A stretch of DNA of 64,000 nt, from NCBI GenBank assembly GCA_947477885.1, contig CANJUD010000013.1:45503-109502 (forward strand). The letters run 5' to 3'. Each line of letters opens with the position of its first letter. Position 1 is the first letter of the stretch. The stretch is from Bacteroidota bacterium. GTDB lineage: Bacteria; Bacteroidota; Bacteroidia; UKL13-3. Positions 35,558 to 44,216 of the stretch are shown here, piece after piece. The translations under genes and the position numbers were made by a program. The notes under the pieces were generated by a model, which did no database searches, was not told the origin of the DNA, and saw nothing but the letters and a program-made list of their open reading frames with translations.

Positions 35558-37609
35558 TTAATAAGAAAGCAAATTCCCAATAGCCACAGAAACTTTCTCG
35601 GCATTAGGCAGCATAGCTTTCTCTAGTTCTAAATTTATTGGCACAGCCGGCAAGTTCAAAGCACCCACCAAACCAACAGGAGCATCCAAATTTTGGAAAC
35701 AGTGATGCGATATACGTCCCTGCAAACTCTCGGCAAACGAGTTCAGCAAAGGCTCTTCGGTTAGTATCATACATTTTCCGTGGCGTTTCACAGAAGAATA
35801 TATAGCTTCTACGTCCAACGGATTTAAGGTACGCAGATCTAATATTTCTACACAGCCAGGGTGGTCTTTTGCAGCAGTTTTAGCCCAATAAACACCCATG
35901 CCATAGGTTATGATACAAATCGACTCTCCTGAAGCAACAGCGCCTTCGTTTGCAGCCAACACAATATTGGCTTTTCCAAACGGAAGTATATAATCTTCAT
36001 CGGGTTCAACACATTTTGCATCCTCGGTTCCGGGATTTTTGCTCCAATATAAGCCTTTATGCTCTAGCATAATTACAGGATTAGGATCATAAAAAGCAGC
36101 TTTCATTAGTCCTTTCATATCTGCAGCGTTGCTTGGGTAGCACACCTTTATACCCCTAACATTAAGCAGAGTCGATTCGATACAGCCTGAGTGGTAAGGA
36201 CCACCACCACCATAAGCACCACAGGGTATTCTTATAATAGAACTTACAGGATACTTCCCCATTGTAAGGTAGCACGACTTAGATAGCTCGGTAACCAATT
36301 GGTTAATACCCGTCCAATGGTAATCGGCAAACTGTATTTCTACGATGGGCTTCAAACCCACCGCACTCATGCCGGCAGTTGAGCCAACTATATATGCTTC
36401 TTGTATCGGTGTATTAAAAACGCGGTTTTCTCCATACTTATCAGCTAGAGTTGCAGCTTCTCTAAATACACCGCCCAGCCTTTTGCCCACGTCTTGGCCG
36501 TAAAACAAACACTCTTTGTGCTTCGTCATCAGTTCATCAACGGCATGCAGGGCAGCATCAACCATTAGGGTTGGTTCTATATCTGCGGGGCACCTGTTGC
36601 CTGTTTCTTCTATAATAGTTGTGGGTGCAAACTCATGGTCGCTCACTGTTAGTGGGTCGGGGTCAGCAGCATTACAGGCTTTGTGAAAATCTTTTGCCAC
36701 AAGTTCAGCAGCTTTCGTTTCTATACCTATCAGTTCTTCGTTCGTTACACCTAGTTTTAATAATGCATTTCTTAGTTTTGGGGTTGGGTCGTTTTTGGCG
36801 TGCTCATTCAAATCGGCATCTCCACGGTACCATTCCTTGCGTACACCCGATGTGTGATGCCCCAACAATGGTACAGCGGCATGCATAAGCATGGGCTTTC
36901 TTTTCTCCCTTATCCAATCCAACGCCTTGCCCACCGCCGTCCAAGACTCTTCAAAATCACTTCCATCCACCCGCACCCGTTTTAGGTTTCCAAAACCCGA
37001 TGCAAATTCATAAGCGTCCATCGCACGCATTTCTTTGCCCGTGGCTGATATGCCCCAATCATTATCCTGCACCAAAAACAAAATCGGCAACTTCTTCAGC
37101 ACCGCCATTTGCAATGCTTCCGATACTTCACCTTCCGTCATCGAGCCATCGCCCATTGAGCAAACAACGATAGGCTTCTCATCGCCCGGCAGCATATTCA
37201 TACTTTCCATATAAGATATGCCATGTGCCATTCCCGTTGCGGGTATAGCCTGCATGCCTGTAGCACTGCTACTGTGCAGCATGCGAGGGAATCCGTCTCT
37301 TTTAAGCGAAGGATGACTATAATAGCTCCTGCCGCCACTAAAAGGGTCATCGGCTTTGGCAAGCAGTTGCAACATAAGTTCGTAAGGTTGCAAACCCATG
37401 CCCAGCAATATACTCTCGTCTCTATAATAAGGACTGATATAATCGCACTGTTCTAAAAGCATACCCACAGCCAACTGTATAGCCTCGTGCCCGCGGCTGG
37501 TGCTGTGTACGTATTTGCAAATAGACCTATTGGCCTCGTAGGTGGCAGCCATAGCCCCCACCTGGCACATATGCTCGTAAGCCTCAACTAATATATCTCT
37601 TTCTACCAT
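35558..37609 (-). CDS. Branched-chain-type 2-oxoacid dehydrogenase E1, fused alpha and beta subunits
   Basis: A 683-residue single-chain E1. Residues 1 to about 330 are the alpha part with the TPP motif GDGSMTEGEVSEALQM...VQDN. Residues about 350-683 are the beta part with LFYGQDVGKRLGGVFREA, PIQEAYIVGSTAGMSAVGLKPIVEIQF and the C-terminal VEILDLRTLNPLDVEAIYSS. It decarboxylates a branched-chain or similar 2-oxoacid and passes the acyl group to an E2 not present here. The fusion is common in Bacteroidota. A -7 box (TAGTTTTG) ends 8 bases before the ATG. Confidence 0.93.
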   Translation of the reverse strand: MVERDILVEAYEHMCQVGAMAATYEANRSICKYVHSTSRGHEAIQLAVGMLLEQCDYISPYYRDESILLGMGLQPYELMLQLLAKADDPFSGGRSYYSHPSLKRDGFPRMLHSSSATGMQAIPATGMAHGISYMESMNMLPGDEKPIVVCSMGDGSMTEGEVSEALQMAVLKKLPILFLVQDNDWGISATGKEMRAMDAYEFASGFGNLKRVRVDGSDFEESWTAVGKALDWIREKRKPMLMHAAVPLLGHHTSGVRKEWYRGDADLNEHAKNDPTPKLRNALLKLGVTNEELIGIETKAAELVAKDFHKACNAADPDPLTVSDHEFAPTTIIEETGNRCPADIEPTLMVDAALHAVDELMTKHKECLFYGQDVGKRLGGVFREAATLADKYGENRVFNTPIQEAYIVGSTAGMSAVGLKPIVEIQFADYHWTGINQLVTELSKSCYLTMGKYPVSSIIRIPCGAYGGGGPYHSGCIESTLLNVRGIKVCYPSNAADMKGLMKAAFYDPNPVIMLEHKGLYWSKNPGTEDAKCVEPDEDYILPFGKANIVLAANEGAVASGESICIITYGMGVYWAKTAAKDHPGCVEILDLRTLNPLDVEAIYSSVKRHGKCMILTEEPLLNSFAESLQGRISHHCFQNLDAPVGLVGALNLPAVPINLELEKAMLPNAEKVSVAIGNLLSY

Positions 37610-37616
37610 GGGGCGG

Positions 37617-37624
37617 CAAAACTA
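37617..37624 (-). promoter_or_regulatory. -7 box of the E1 gene
   Basis: On the minus strand TAGTTTTG followed by CCGCCCC lies just before the ATG, so a leaderless or near-leaderless transcript is likely. Confidence 0.5.
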
Positions 37625-37654
37625 AGCAATATTTGAAATATATAAAGAGGGATT

Positions 37655-38223
37655 TTGAAGGCGAGTTTTTTTTCGTGGTTGGCGACAAAGACAAACACAG
37701 GCAACCTTCTTGTTAGTTGCAGCTATTTCAGGAGGGGCACCCTCAGCGACTACAGCCTTTTCTGCGACAAACTATTATATATCGCATCAAATGCTCCCTC
37801 AAAATCCGAGTTTCTGAAAAAACCATATAGGGTTGATAAACACGGCGACTTTTTGACCCCTATATTGATTCTCGACCCGGTTCCCGGTGTTAGGAATAAA
37901 ATACAAACTACTATAGGAGCAAGGTATTATATAGACTACCCTGAAACTAAAAATTTTGATTCGCTCACTCAAAAATTTGATGAGCTAGAAACCACATTAA
38001 CAGATTGCCTCCCTGGCCATAAGAAAACGATACATTCGAAAGGCAAAGATGGCGATTTTTATCAGCTTATAAAGGGAACGAGTTTCACCATTTAAGGCAA
38101 AGGTGACAAATAAATAGCGATGCTCAATGCCTTGAACAGAGAGGTTAAATACACCATAAAACCGAGCTTAGAAAAAACAAGCACAAGAGACAATACTTAC
38201 CGAATAGAGATTAGTAGTGACTA
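37655..38223 (+). pseudogene. Remnant of a small protein gene
   Basis: The main open part runs from a TTG at 37655 to a TAA at about 38095 (146 residues). It contains protein-like sequence such as YSLFCDKLLYIASNAPSK and FDSLTQKFDELETTLTDCLPG but no signal peptide. After the stop, the same frame continues, with a further stop, to KPSLEKTSTRDNTYRIEISSD and a TAG/TGA near 38223. A normal N-terminus is missing. The layout recalls the secreted protein at 34985-35476. It is probably a truncated, decaying paralogue. Confidence 0.45.
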
Positions 38224-38400
38224 ATATATAATAGTTTCATTCAGCCCTGGGTAAGCGCTGTCACCGTTGGTGTTCACAGCATTTGTTTGTTGCAGGTTCA
38301 AGAGGGCAATAATGTTAAGCTAAGGTATGTCTATTGTCGCCAGGCAATACTAGTGGGCTCAACAGGAATAAGTATTGCATTTTCTCTTAACTAAGAAGAT

Positions 38401-38787
38401 TTAGCGAACCTCTTCTACCAAAGCAGCTTCTTTAGGATTTGGCCCATATTCGTTTTCTCCAGGCTTGCTGTCGGTTACTAGCAGAACAAATAACCAAATT
38501 GCTCCAATTAACGGTATCAAAGCTATCAAAAGCATCCAACCGCTTTTATCTACATCGTGCAACCTTCTTACAGAAACTGCTAATCCAGGAATTAATACCA
38601 CAAGTGAGAAAATTAAATAAAACGCCCCATAAGGGAGTACACCAGTTGTCGTGCCAAGAACATTGTCAATTAACGCAGCAGCAATACCAAAAATTAAATT
38701 GAACAAAGTAAACATCCAATACTCTTTTCTTCTAGCTCTGCCATTAAAATCAGCATACTGTTTCATAGCTTTTAAAAACCACTCCAT
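38401..38787 (-). CDS. DUF805 inner membrane protein
   Basis: A 128-residue protein with three to four membrane segments and the DUF805 layout: N-terminal FNGRARRKEYWMFTLFN, central RRLHDVDKSGWM and the C-terminal GENEYGPNP. The family has no assigned function. A -7 box TACGTTTG (38882-38889, minus strand) with TTTG repeats upstream would give a leader of about 90 bases. That leader contains a bulged hairpin at 38842-38861. Confidence 0.88.
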   Translation of the reverse strand: MEWFLKAMKQYADFNGRARRKEYWMFTLFNLIFGIAAALIDNVLGTTTGVLPYGAFYLIFSLVVLIPGLAVSVRRLHDVDKSGWMLLIALIPLIGAIWLFVLLVTDSKPGENEYGPNPKEAALVEEVR

Positions 38788-38881
38788 ATTTTTATTTTTT
38801 TCCTACTCATAAGGCTTTTCAGATTACGCCCCGTTTTTTAGAGTGGGTTCTGAACTCCACTTTTCAAAAATGTGTACACCG

Positions 38882-38889
38882 CAAACGTA
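38882..38889 (-). promoter_or_regulatory. -7 box of the DUF805 gene
   Basis: TACGTTTG on the minus strand, with TTTG repeats 16-20 bases upstream that could serve as the -33 element. Confidence 0.45.
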
Positions 38890-39068
38890 TTTCTAAAACA
38901 ACAAACAAACAAACATAAAATTCATTTCCCCTGATAGCTTTCTTATATAAGTTGGAGGTGAGCGAAGTTGAACCATCACACTTTCTCCCGGTAAAAAAAA
39001 TTTCCCACCCACGTTCCTCGTCTGCTTAATAAAGCTTAAAATTGCAACCCTAAATAAAAGACTCGCAC

Positions 39069-41390
39069 ATGAAAAAGCATTACACATTAATAGCAATTGC
39101 TGCAACCACCTTGGCATTTGCAGGCCAATCCTACTATTTCAGCCAACAGCCGGGCAAACCCCTGCCCAAAACAGCAGCCAAACCCGCTACCCTTAACCCA
39201 ACAAACAACCCAACGGTGAAACCCCCAACCCCCAATCCCTCTGCACCATTCGAGTACGAGGCTGAGAAGTTTGGCGATATACAAGTATTGCGTTACCAAG
39301 TAAAAGATTTCGATAAACTAAGCCTCAAACAAAAAGAACTATTATATTATCTGTACGAGGCAGCTTTGAGCGGTCGCGATATATTGTACGATCAAAAATA
39401 CAAACACAACCTCCGCATCCGCAAAACCCTCGAAACCATATGGACTACCTACAAAGGCGACCGTAAAACCCCCGAGTGGGATTTGTTCGAAACCTATACT
39501 AAACGCGTTTGGTTCAGCAACGGAATCCACCACCATTATGCCAGCGACAAAATACTTCCTGCGTTTAGCCGCGAGTATTTTAAAAAGCTAATAGCTAATA
39601 GCGACCAAACAAAAATGCCCATGCTTGCAGGCATGAATGCCGAGATGCATTATAATATGCTTATGCCTATGGTGTTCGATCCAAACGTTGCTGCAAAAAC
39701 CGTAAACCTTGCCGACGGGGTTGACAACGTAAAAACATCATCCAACAATTTTTATGAAAACGTAAGCGAAGAAGAAGTAGAAACATATTATAAAAATATG
39801 GCAGCCTCAGCCAGCAAAAGCCCGAATCTTTATGGCTTAAGCCCCGAGCAAATGAATAAATTAACAGAAAGCTATCCGGCACTTAAACCCCAAATAATAA
39901 CCCCTGTTACAATCGAAAACCCTGTGCTTACCCCCACCGTGGTTTCTTCAAATGTGGAGGCTATAATGGAGGTTGCCCCCGCTGCATCGCTAGGCCCCGA
40001 AACGCCCATATCATATGGATTAAACTCTAAACTAAAAAGAGTGGGCAGAGTACTAAAAGAAACACCCTGGAAAGAAGGAGGCATGTACGGAAAAGCAATA
40101 GAGAAAATAGTTTTTTGGTTGGACAAAGCAAGCAAAGTTGCTGAGAACGAACAACAGAAGAAAACATTAGTAAAACTAATAGAGTTTTATAAAACAGGAA
40201 GCCTACAAGTGTGGGATGAGTACAATATTGAATGGGTAAAGGACGTGAACTCAACAGTTGATGTAGTCAATGGTTTTATTGAAGTGTACCAAGACGCCAT
40301 GGGTAAACGCGGCAGTTTCGAATCCGTTGTTTCTATCAAAGATTTTGAAGCAACCAAGAAGATTGAAACCATAGCCAAAAATGCACAATGGTTCGAGGAC
40401 CAATCGCCTATACAACCAGAATACAAAAAGACAGAAGTAAAAGGTATTATAGGCAAAAGCATTAATGTAATAGTTGAAAGCGGCGATGCAGCACCCTACA
40501 CACCAATAGGTATTAACCTACCCAACGCCAATTGGATTAGGCAGTTGCATGGATCCAAATCAGTAAGCCTCGGGAATATAGTTGAATCATACAATGTAGT
40601 AAGTAGCAAAAGCCCGGTAATGGCTGAGTTTGCGGCTGATAATACCATACTAGAAAGAGCAAAAAAATACGGAGCACTTGCAGGCGAATTGCACACAGAT
40701 ATGCACGAGGTAATAGGCCACGCCTCAGGCCAAATTAAAGCAGGCGTAAGCACCCCCGATGTAACCTTAAAGAACTATCAAAATGCATTAGAAGAAGCAA
40801 GGGCTGATTTGGTAGCATTATATTATATATTAGACACCAAACTTGTAGACATGGGCGTGATGCCATCCATCGATTGCGGCAAAGCCGAATATGATAATTA
40901 TATGATGAATGGATTGATGTTACAACTTAATCGCATCGAACCCGGAAAACAATTGGAAGAAGCACACATGCGTAATAGGCAGCTTATAGCCAAATGGTCA
41001 TACGAGAGAGGCTTAGCAGATAAAACCACCGAAACGATAAAACGTGACGGTAAAACCTATATCGTAATAAACGACTATGAAAAACTTAGAAAAATATTTG
41101 GAGAACTGCTCCGCGAAATCCAACGAATAAAATCGGAAGGAGATTACGAAGCGGGTAAAAATCTAGTGGAAAATTATGGTGTAAAAGTTGACCCAGAATT
41201 GCACAAAGAAATATTAGGACGCTATAGCAAACTTAAGGTGGCACCCTACAAAGGTTTCATACAGCCCAAGCTAACACCCACATACTTAAACGGAAAAGTA
41301 ATTGATGTGAAAGTAACCTACCCTAAAACATTTGCCGAGCAGATGCTTGAGTATGGAAAGAACTATTCGTTTTTACCTTCAGATAATTAA
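39069..41390 (+). CDS. Dipeptidyl peptidase III family (M49) zinc peptidase
   Basis: A 773-residue exported peptidase releasing N-terminal dipeptides. After a signal peptide (near residue 20) comes a Pro/Thr-rich linker to about residue 60. The zinc site is HEVIGH (His546, Glu547, His551), one residue shorter than the HELLGH-type motif spacing of eukaryotic M49, followed by EEARAD (575-580) with the third ligand Glu. A low-complexity Pro/Val insertion near residues 268-312 is unusual. Annotation pipelines sometimes mislabel this family as dihydrofolate reductase. Confidence 0.87.
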   Translation: MKKHYTLIAIAATTLAFAGQSYYFSQQPGKPLPKTAAKPATLNPTNNPTVKPPTPNPSAPFEYEAEKFGDIQVLRYQVKDFDKLSLKQKELLYYLYEAALSGRDILYDQKYKHNLRIRKTLETIWTTYKGDRKTPEWDLFETYTKRVWFSNGIHHHYASDKILPAFSREYFKKLIANSDQTKMPMLAGMNAEMHYNMLMPMVFDPNVAAKTVNLADGVDNVKTSSNNFYENVSEEEVETYYKNMAASASKSPNLYGLSPEQMNKLTESYPALKPQIITPVTIENPVLTPTVVSSNVEAIMEVAPAASLGPETPISYGLNSKLKRVGRVLKETPWKEGGMYGKAIEKIVFWLDKASKVAENEQQKKTLVKLIEFYKTGSLQVWDEYNIEWVKDVNSTVDVVNGFIEVYQDAMGKRGSFESVVSIKDFEATKKIETIAKNAQWFEDQSPIQPEYKKTEVKGIIGKSINVIVESGDAAPYTPIGINLPNANWIRQLHGSKSVSLGNIVESYNVVSSKSPVMAEFAADNTILERAKKYGALAGELHTDMHEVIGHASGQIKAGVSTPDVTLKNYQNALEEARADLVALYYILDTKLVDMGVMPSIDCGKAEYDNYMMNGLMLQLNRIEPGKQLEEAHMRNRQLIAKWSYERGLADKTTETIKRDGKTYIVINDYEKLRKIFGELLREIQRIKSEGDYEAGKNLVENYGVKVDPELHKEILGRYSKLKVAPYKGFIQPKLTPTYLNGKVIDVKVTYPKTFAEQMLEYGKNYSFLPSDN

Positions 41391-41490
41391 AAATATAAAG
41401 AAGCAGCTCCTCACCATAAAATGTGACTCCTTTTTCCTTCTCTATTTGGAGACGGTGGTTGCAGGCCAGATAGAGAGGCGGGTGTGCGGT

Positions 41491-42270
41491 TTATTTCCTC
41501 GCTACAGCAAATATATCCCAACAAACATCAAGGTTTTCTTTTTGCAATATAAAATCCTTGGTGCTTATGTTCAGTGTATCGCTATTGCTTTCTTTTAGGT
41601 TTTTACGCATCTTGCTCGTTAGGTAATTGTAAGGTTTTATTAACCACGAAGCAGGAATTAATTTGTGCAAACCCAAAGGGTCTAAACGCAATATTCTTTT
41701 TGCCCACCGAGAGTTGTCTTCATAATATTTATTTACAACAGCATTGCCATTAAGGCCCATCAATTCATAGTTGCTGCCAAAAACTTGTTCCATATGTCCT
41801 TTCATTTCAGCAAAAGTATATTCGTGCACATGAAAAGGGTTCCGGGCAATAGACATGCTTGCATTAGGTGTGGTACATATAAAAACGCCCCCCGGCCTAA
41901 GCACCCTTTTCACATCTTTTATAAAGCCGAGTTGATCCTGTATATGCTCAATAAACTGAAATGCTGTAACTACATCTACGCTTTCATCGGGCAATGCAAT
42001 AGGAGGAACCTTGCATTGTATAAAAGACATATTGGGTTTATCGGCATATTCCTTTTTGTTGTTTTCAACGGTTATAGTTGAATAGTCCAAACCCGTAATT
42101 TGAGTTGCAAATTTTGCTAAATGAACCGTGCCGTAACCATTGGCACAACCTACATCAGCCGCAGTTTTACCTGTTATATAACTTTCAGCAAATTCATAGG
42201 CAAAAAAACAACGTTGCACAGTAACATTGTTCGAGTCTTCAAAACTAGGGCGTTCACGGTCGTATATCAC
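41491..42270 (-). CDS. Class I SAM-dependent methyltransferase
   Basis: A 259-residue methyltransferase with the SAM motif AADVGCANGYGTVHLA, ITGLDYS, FQFIEHIQD (post-motif II) and VLRPGGVFICTTPN. The same frame extends to 42555, but the added 95 residues are not family-like and overlap the next gene. The GTG at 42268-42270 follows a -7 box (TAACTTTG, 42292-42299), so it is preferred. A lipid or surface sugar substrate is possible; nothing fixes it. Confidence 0.85.
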   Translation of the reverse strand: MIYDRERPSFEDSNNVTVQRCFFAYEFAESYITGKTAADVGCANGYGTVHLAKFATQITGLDYSTITVENNKKEYADKPNMSFIQCKVPPIALPDESVDVVTAFQFIEHIQDQLGFIKDVKRVLRPGGVFICTTPNASMSIARNPFHVHEYTFAEMKGHMEQVFGSNYELMGLNGNAVVNKYYEDNSRWAKRILRLDPLGLHKLIPASWLIKPYNYLTSKMRKNLKESNSDTLNISTKDFILQKENLDVCWDIFAVARK

Positions 42271-42291
42271 AATAGGAATAAAATTAGGCGG

Positions 42292-42299
42292 CAAAGTTA
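42292..42299 (-). promoter_or_regulatory. -7 box of the 42270 methyltransferase
   Basis: TAACTTTG followed by CCGCC on the minus strand, 22 bases before the GTG start. It supports the short reading of that gene. Confidence 0.5.
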
Positions 42300-42350
42300 G
42301 TCCATATAAATAATAATTTTTGCCCCATATTTGTAAGCTGATTTTTAAGC

Positions 42351-43031
42351 ATGAAAAAATATATACTGTTTGTTGTTTGCCTCTTCCTTTTTTGTGAATA
42401 TAATTTCGCACAAACAGATACATTATGTAAAACCAATAACAGCAACTATCTAATTTGCGAGCAAGGCAACGAATCAAAATATTTGAGCGGTTGCCAATCG
42501 GTTGCTTCAAGAGAAGGCAACACTTTAACCATAATGTTAATAAACAAAAAAACAATCTCTTTCAACAACGTGTCGCTAGACTCTGTGTTGCTCAATTATG
42601 ATTCGGTAAAAAATTATATATTTAAAAAGTATTATAATACAAACAACACAGTAGTAGTAGAGCGTATAACAGTCAATGGAACAATGATGATGCTCATCAA
42701 CTTAAACACAGGCAAAAAAGTAGAAACAAATTGGCTTCCTGTTTTTTCTCCCGACAACAGAAGGTTTGCAGTAGTAAGCGGCACGGAGTTCAATACCTAC
42801 TCGCCCGAAAAGGTAGAAGTATATATAAAAAAAAACGGGAACTATATAAAAGAATTCGAGTTTAAACCCGATGGTGCACTCAGCTATTTAGGCACCTGCA
42901 AATGGCAGGGCAACGATCGAATTGCGGTGAAAAGGGTTAACTATGCAAAAACAAATCAGAGTGGTAAACCGTTAAAAAGTGATATAACCTTAGCAATAAT
43001 AGATAATAAATGGAACGTGATGGGCAAATGA
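42351..43031 (+). CDS. Secreted protein of unknown function
   Basis: A 226-residue exported protein with a signal peptide (cut near residue 20, NFAQ). The mature part begins with a cysteine-rich stretch (CKTNNSNYLICEQG, CQSV) and later reads like a beta-propeller or beta-sheet protein (VFSPDNRRFAVVSG, LGTCKWQGNDRIAV). I do not recognise the family. Its stop overlaps the next gene's ATG (ATGA), indicating coupling. Confidence 0.7.
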   Translation: MKKYILFVVCLFLFCEYNFAQTDTLCKTNNSNYLICEQGNESKYLSGCQSVASREGNTLTIMLINKKTISFNNVSLDSVLLNYDSVKNYIFKKYYNTNNTVVVERITVNGTMMMLINLNTGKKVETNWLPVFSPDNRRFAVVSGTEFNTYSPEKVEVYIKKNGNYIKEFEFKPDGALSYLGTCKWQGNDRIAVKRVNYAKTNQSGKPLKSDITLAIIDNKWNVMGK

Positions 43032-43390
43032 GCGAAGAAGAATATATATTAAAATGGAGCCAAGTAAGCCACTATTGGCAAACTACCTTCAGCAAACCCG
43101 CCGACCTTAATGGGATGCTTTTTTTGATAGGTCAACGCGAGATTGATCAAACAAAAATTAAGTATAAGAAGCAAGAGAAAATGGATTTGTTTCATGTAGC
43201 CATTTGCAAGTTATTGAGCCAAGATGGATATTATGAGATGATAGGGCATGACGATGAAGGGTGGCCCCATTACGAACAATTAAAAGAACTACCAGCAATT
43301 GATATATTTACACAAGAAAAGATATTAAGAGAAAAAATCATCAATTATTTCGAACAAGAAAATATTATAACATTTCAAATCATAACATAA
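43028..43390 (+). CDS. Small protein of unknown function
   Basis: A 120-residue soluble protein, no signal peptide, rich in charged and aromatic residues (KWSQVSHYWQTTF, GYYEMIGHDDEGWPHYE). I do not recognise the family; similar small proteins are common in Bacteroidota. I chose the ATG that overlaps the upstream stop; a start 18 bases earlier is also possible. It is followed 6 bases later by the cyclophilin gene. Confidence 0.65.
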   Translation: MSEEEYILKWSQVSHYWQTTFSKPADLNGMLFLIGQREIDQTKIKYKKQEKMDLFHVAICKLLSQDGYYEMIGHDDEGWPHYEQLKELPAIDIFTQEKILREKIINYFEQENIITFQIIT

Positions 43391-43396
43391 ACAAAA

Positions 43397-44107
43397 ATGA
43401 AAAAACTATTATACTTTATTCCCGTTTGCATTGTATTATATTCATTCGCAAATCCACAACCTCAAAAGGTTTCCAAACAAGCATCAAAACCCAAGGTGGA
43501 CACAACCTATGAAGTTTTGATGAAAACCAGTATGGGAGATATTACTTTAAAATTATATAATGAAACACCAAAGCACCGAGACAATTTTGTTGCACTAGTG
43601 AAAAAGAATTTTTTCGACAGTCTTTTATTCCACCGTGTCATCAATAATTTTATGATACAGGGCGGAGATCCAAACTCTAAAAATGCACAACCCGGAGTTA
43701 TGCTAGGCGATGGCGATGCGGGCTATACCGTACCAGCAGAGTTCAACCCCAAGCTAATCCACAAAAAAGGAGCCTTGGCAGCAGCACGAAACGATAATCC
43801 GGAAAAAGCGTCAAGTGGTTGCCAATTTTATATAGTCCAAGGAAAGAAAACGGACTCTACCATGCTTAGAAAAATAGAACAACGCACCGGGTGGCACTAT
43901 ACGCAAGAACAAGTTAACACCTATCAAACACAGGGCGGAACACCCTTCCTTGACAATGGTTATACAGTATATGGAGAAACAATAGCAGGATTAGATGTAG
44001 TAGACAAAATAGCCGCAGTGGCAGGCGATGGAAGCAACCGACCTACAGAAAATGTATATATACTTTCTACCAAATTAATTATTAAAACGTCCAAAGTAAA
44101 GCAATGA
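43397..44107 (+). CDS. Cyclophilin-type peptidyl-prolyl isomerase
   Basis: A 236-residue exported isomerase. A signal peptide (near residue 19) and a short lysine-rich linker precede the cyclophilin domain: MGDITLKLYNETPKHRDNFVALV, FHRVINNFMIQGGDP (catalytic Arg) and SSGCQFYIVQG. An extra loop of about 30 residues (TMLRKIEQRTGWHYTQEQ) lies between the last core strands, a feature of several bacterial secreted cyclophilins. It folds exported proteins in the periplasm. It follows the two unknown genes with tight spacing. Confidence 0.9.
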   Translation: MKKLLYFIPVCIVLYSFANPQPQKVSKQASKPKVDTTYEVLMKTSMGDITLKLYNETPKHRDNFVALVKKNFFDSLLFHRVINNFMIQGGDPNSKNAQPGVMLGDGDAGYTVPAEFNPKLIHKKGALAAARNDNPEKASSGCQFYIVQGKKTDSTMLRKIEQRTGWHYTQEQVNTYQTQGGTPFLDNGYTVYGETIAGLDVVDKIAAVAGDGSNRPTENVYILSTKLIIKTSKVKQ

Positions 44108-44171
44108 AAGTAATGCTTTTAAAACAAATAAAAATCATATTTTGTAATAACGATCCAGTTAATTATTCCCT

Positions 44172-44179
44172 TAACTTTG
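44172..44179 (+). promoter_or_regulatory. -7 box of the 2-oxoacid:ferredoxin oxidoreductase operon
   Basis: TAACTTTG, 37 bases before the ATG at 44217. A TTTG lies farther upstream than the usual spacing, so the -33 element is uncertain. Confidence 0.45.
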
Positions 44180-44216
44180 TCGACAAACATTTCAGAAATT
44201 TAATATATTTGATACG

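Noticed and set aside
42271..42555. Longer methyltransferase frame on the minus strand
   Set aside because: It overlaps the 42351 gene and passes through the -7 promoter box; the N-terminal extension is not methyltransferase-like.
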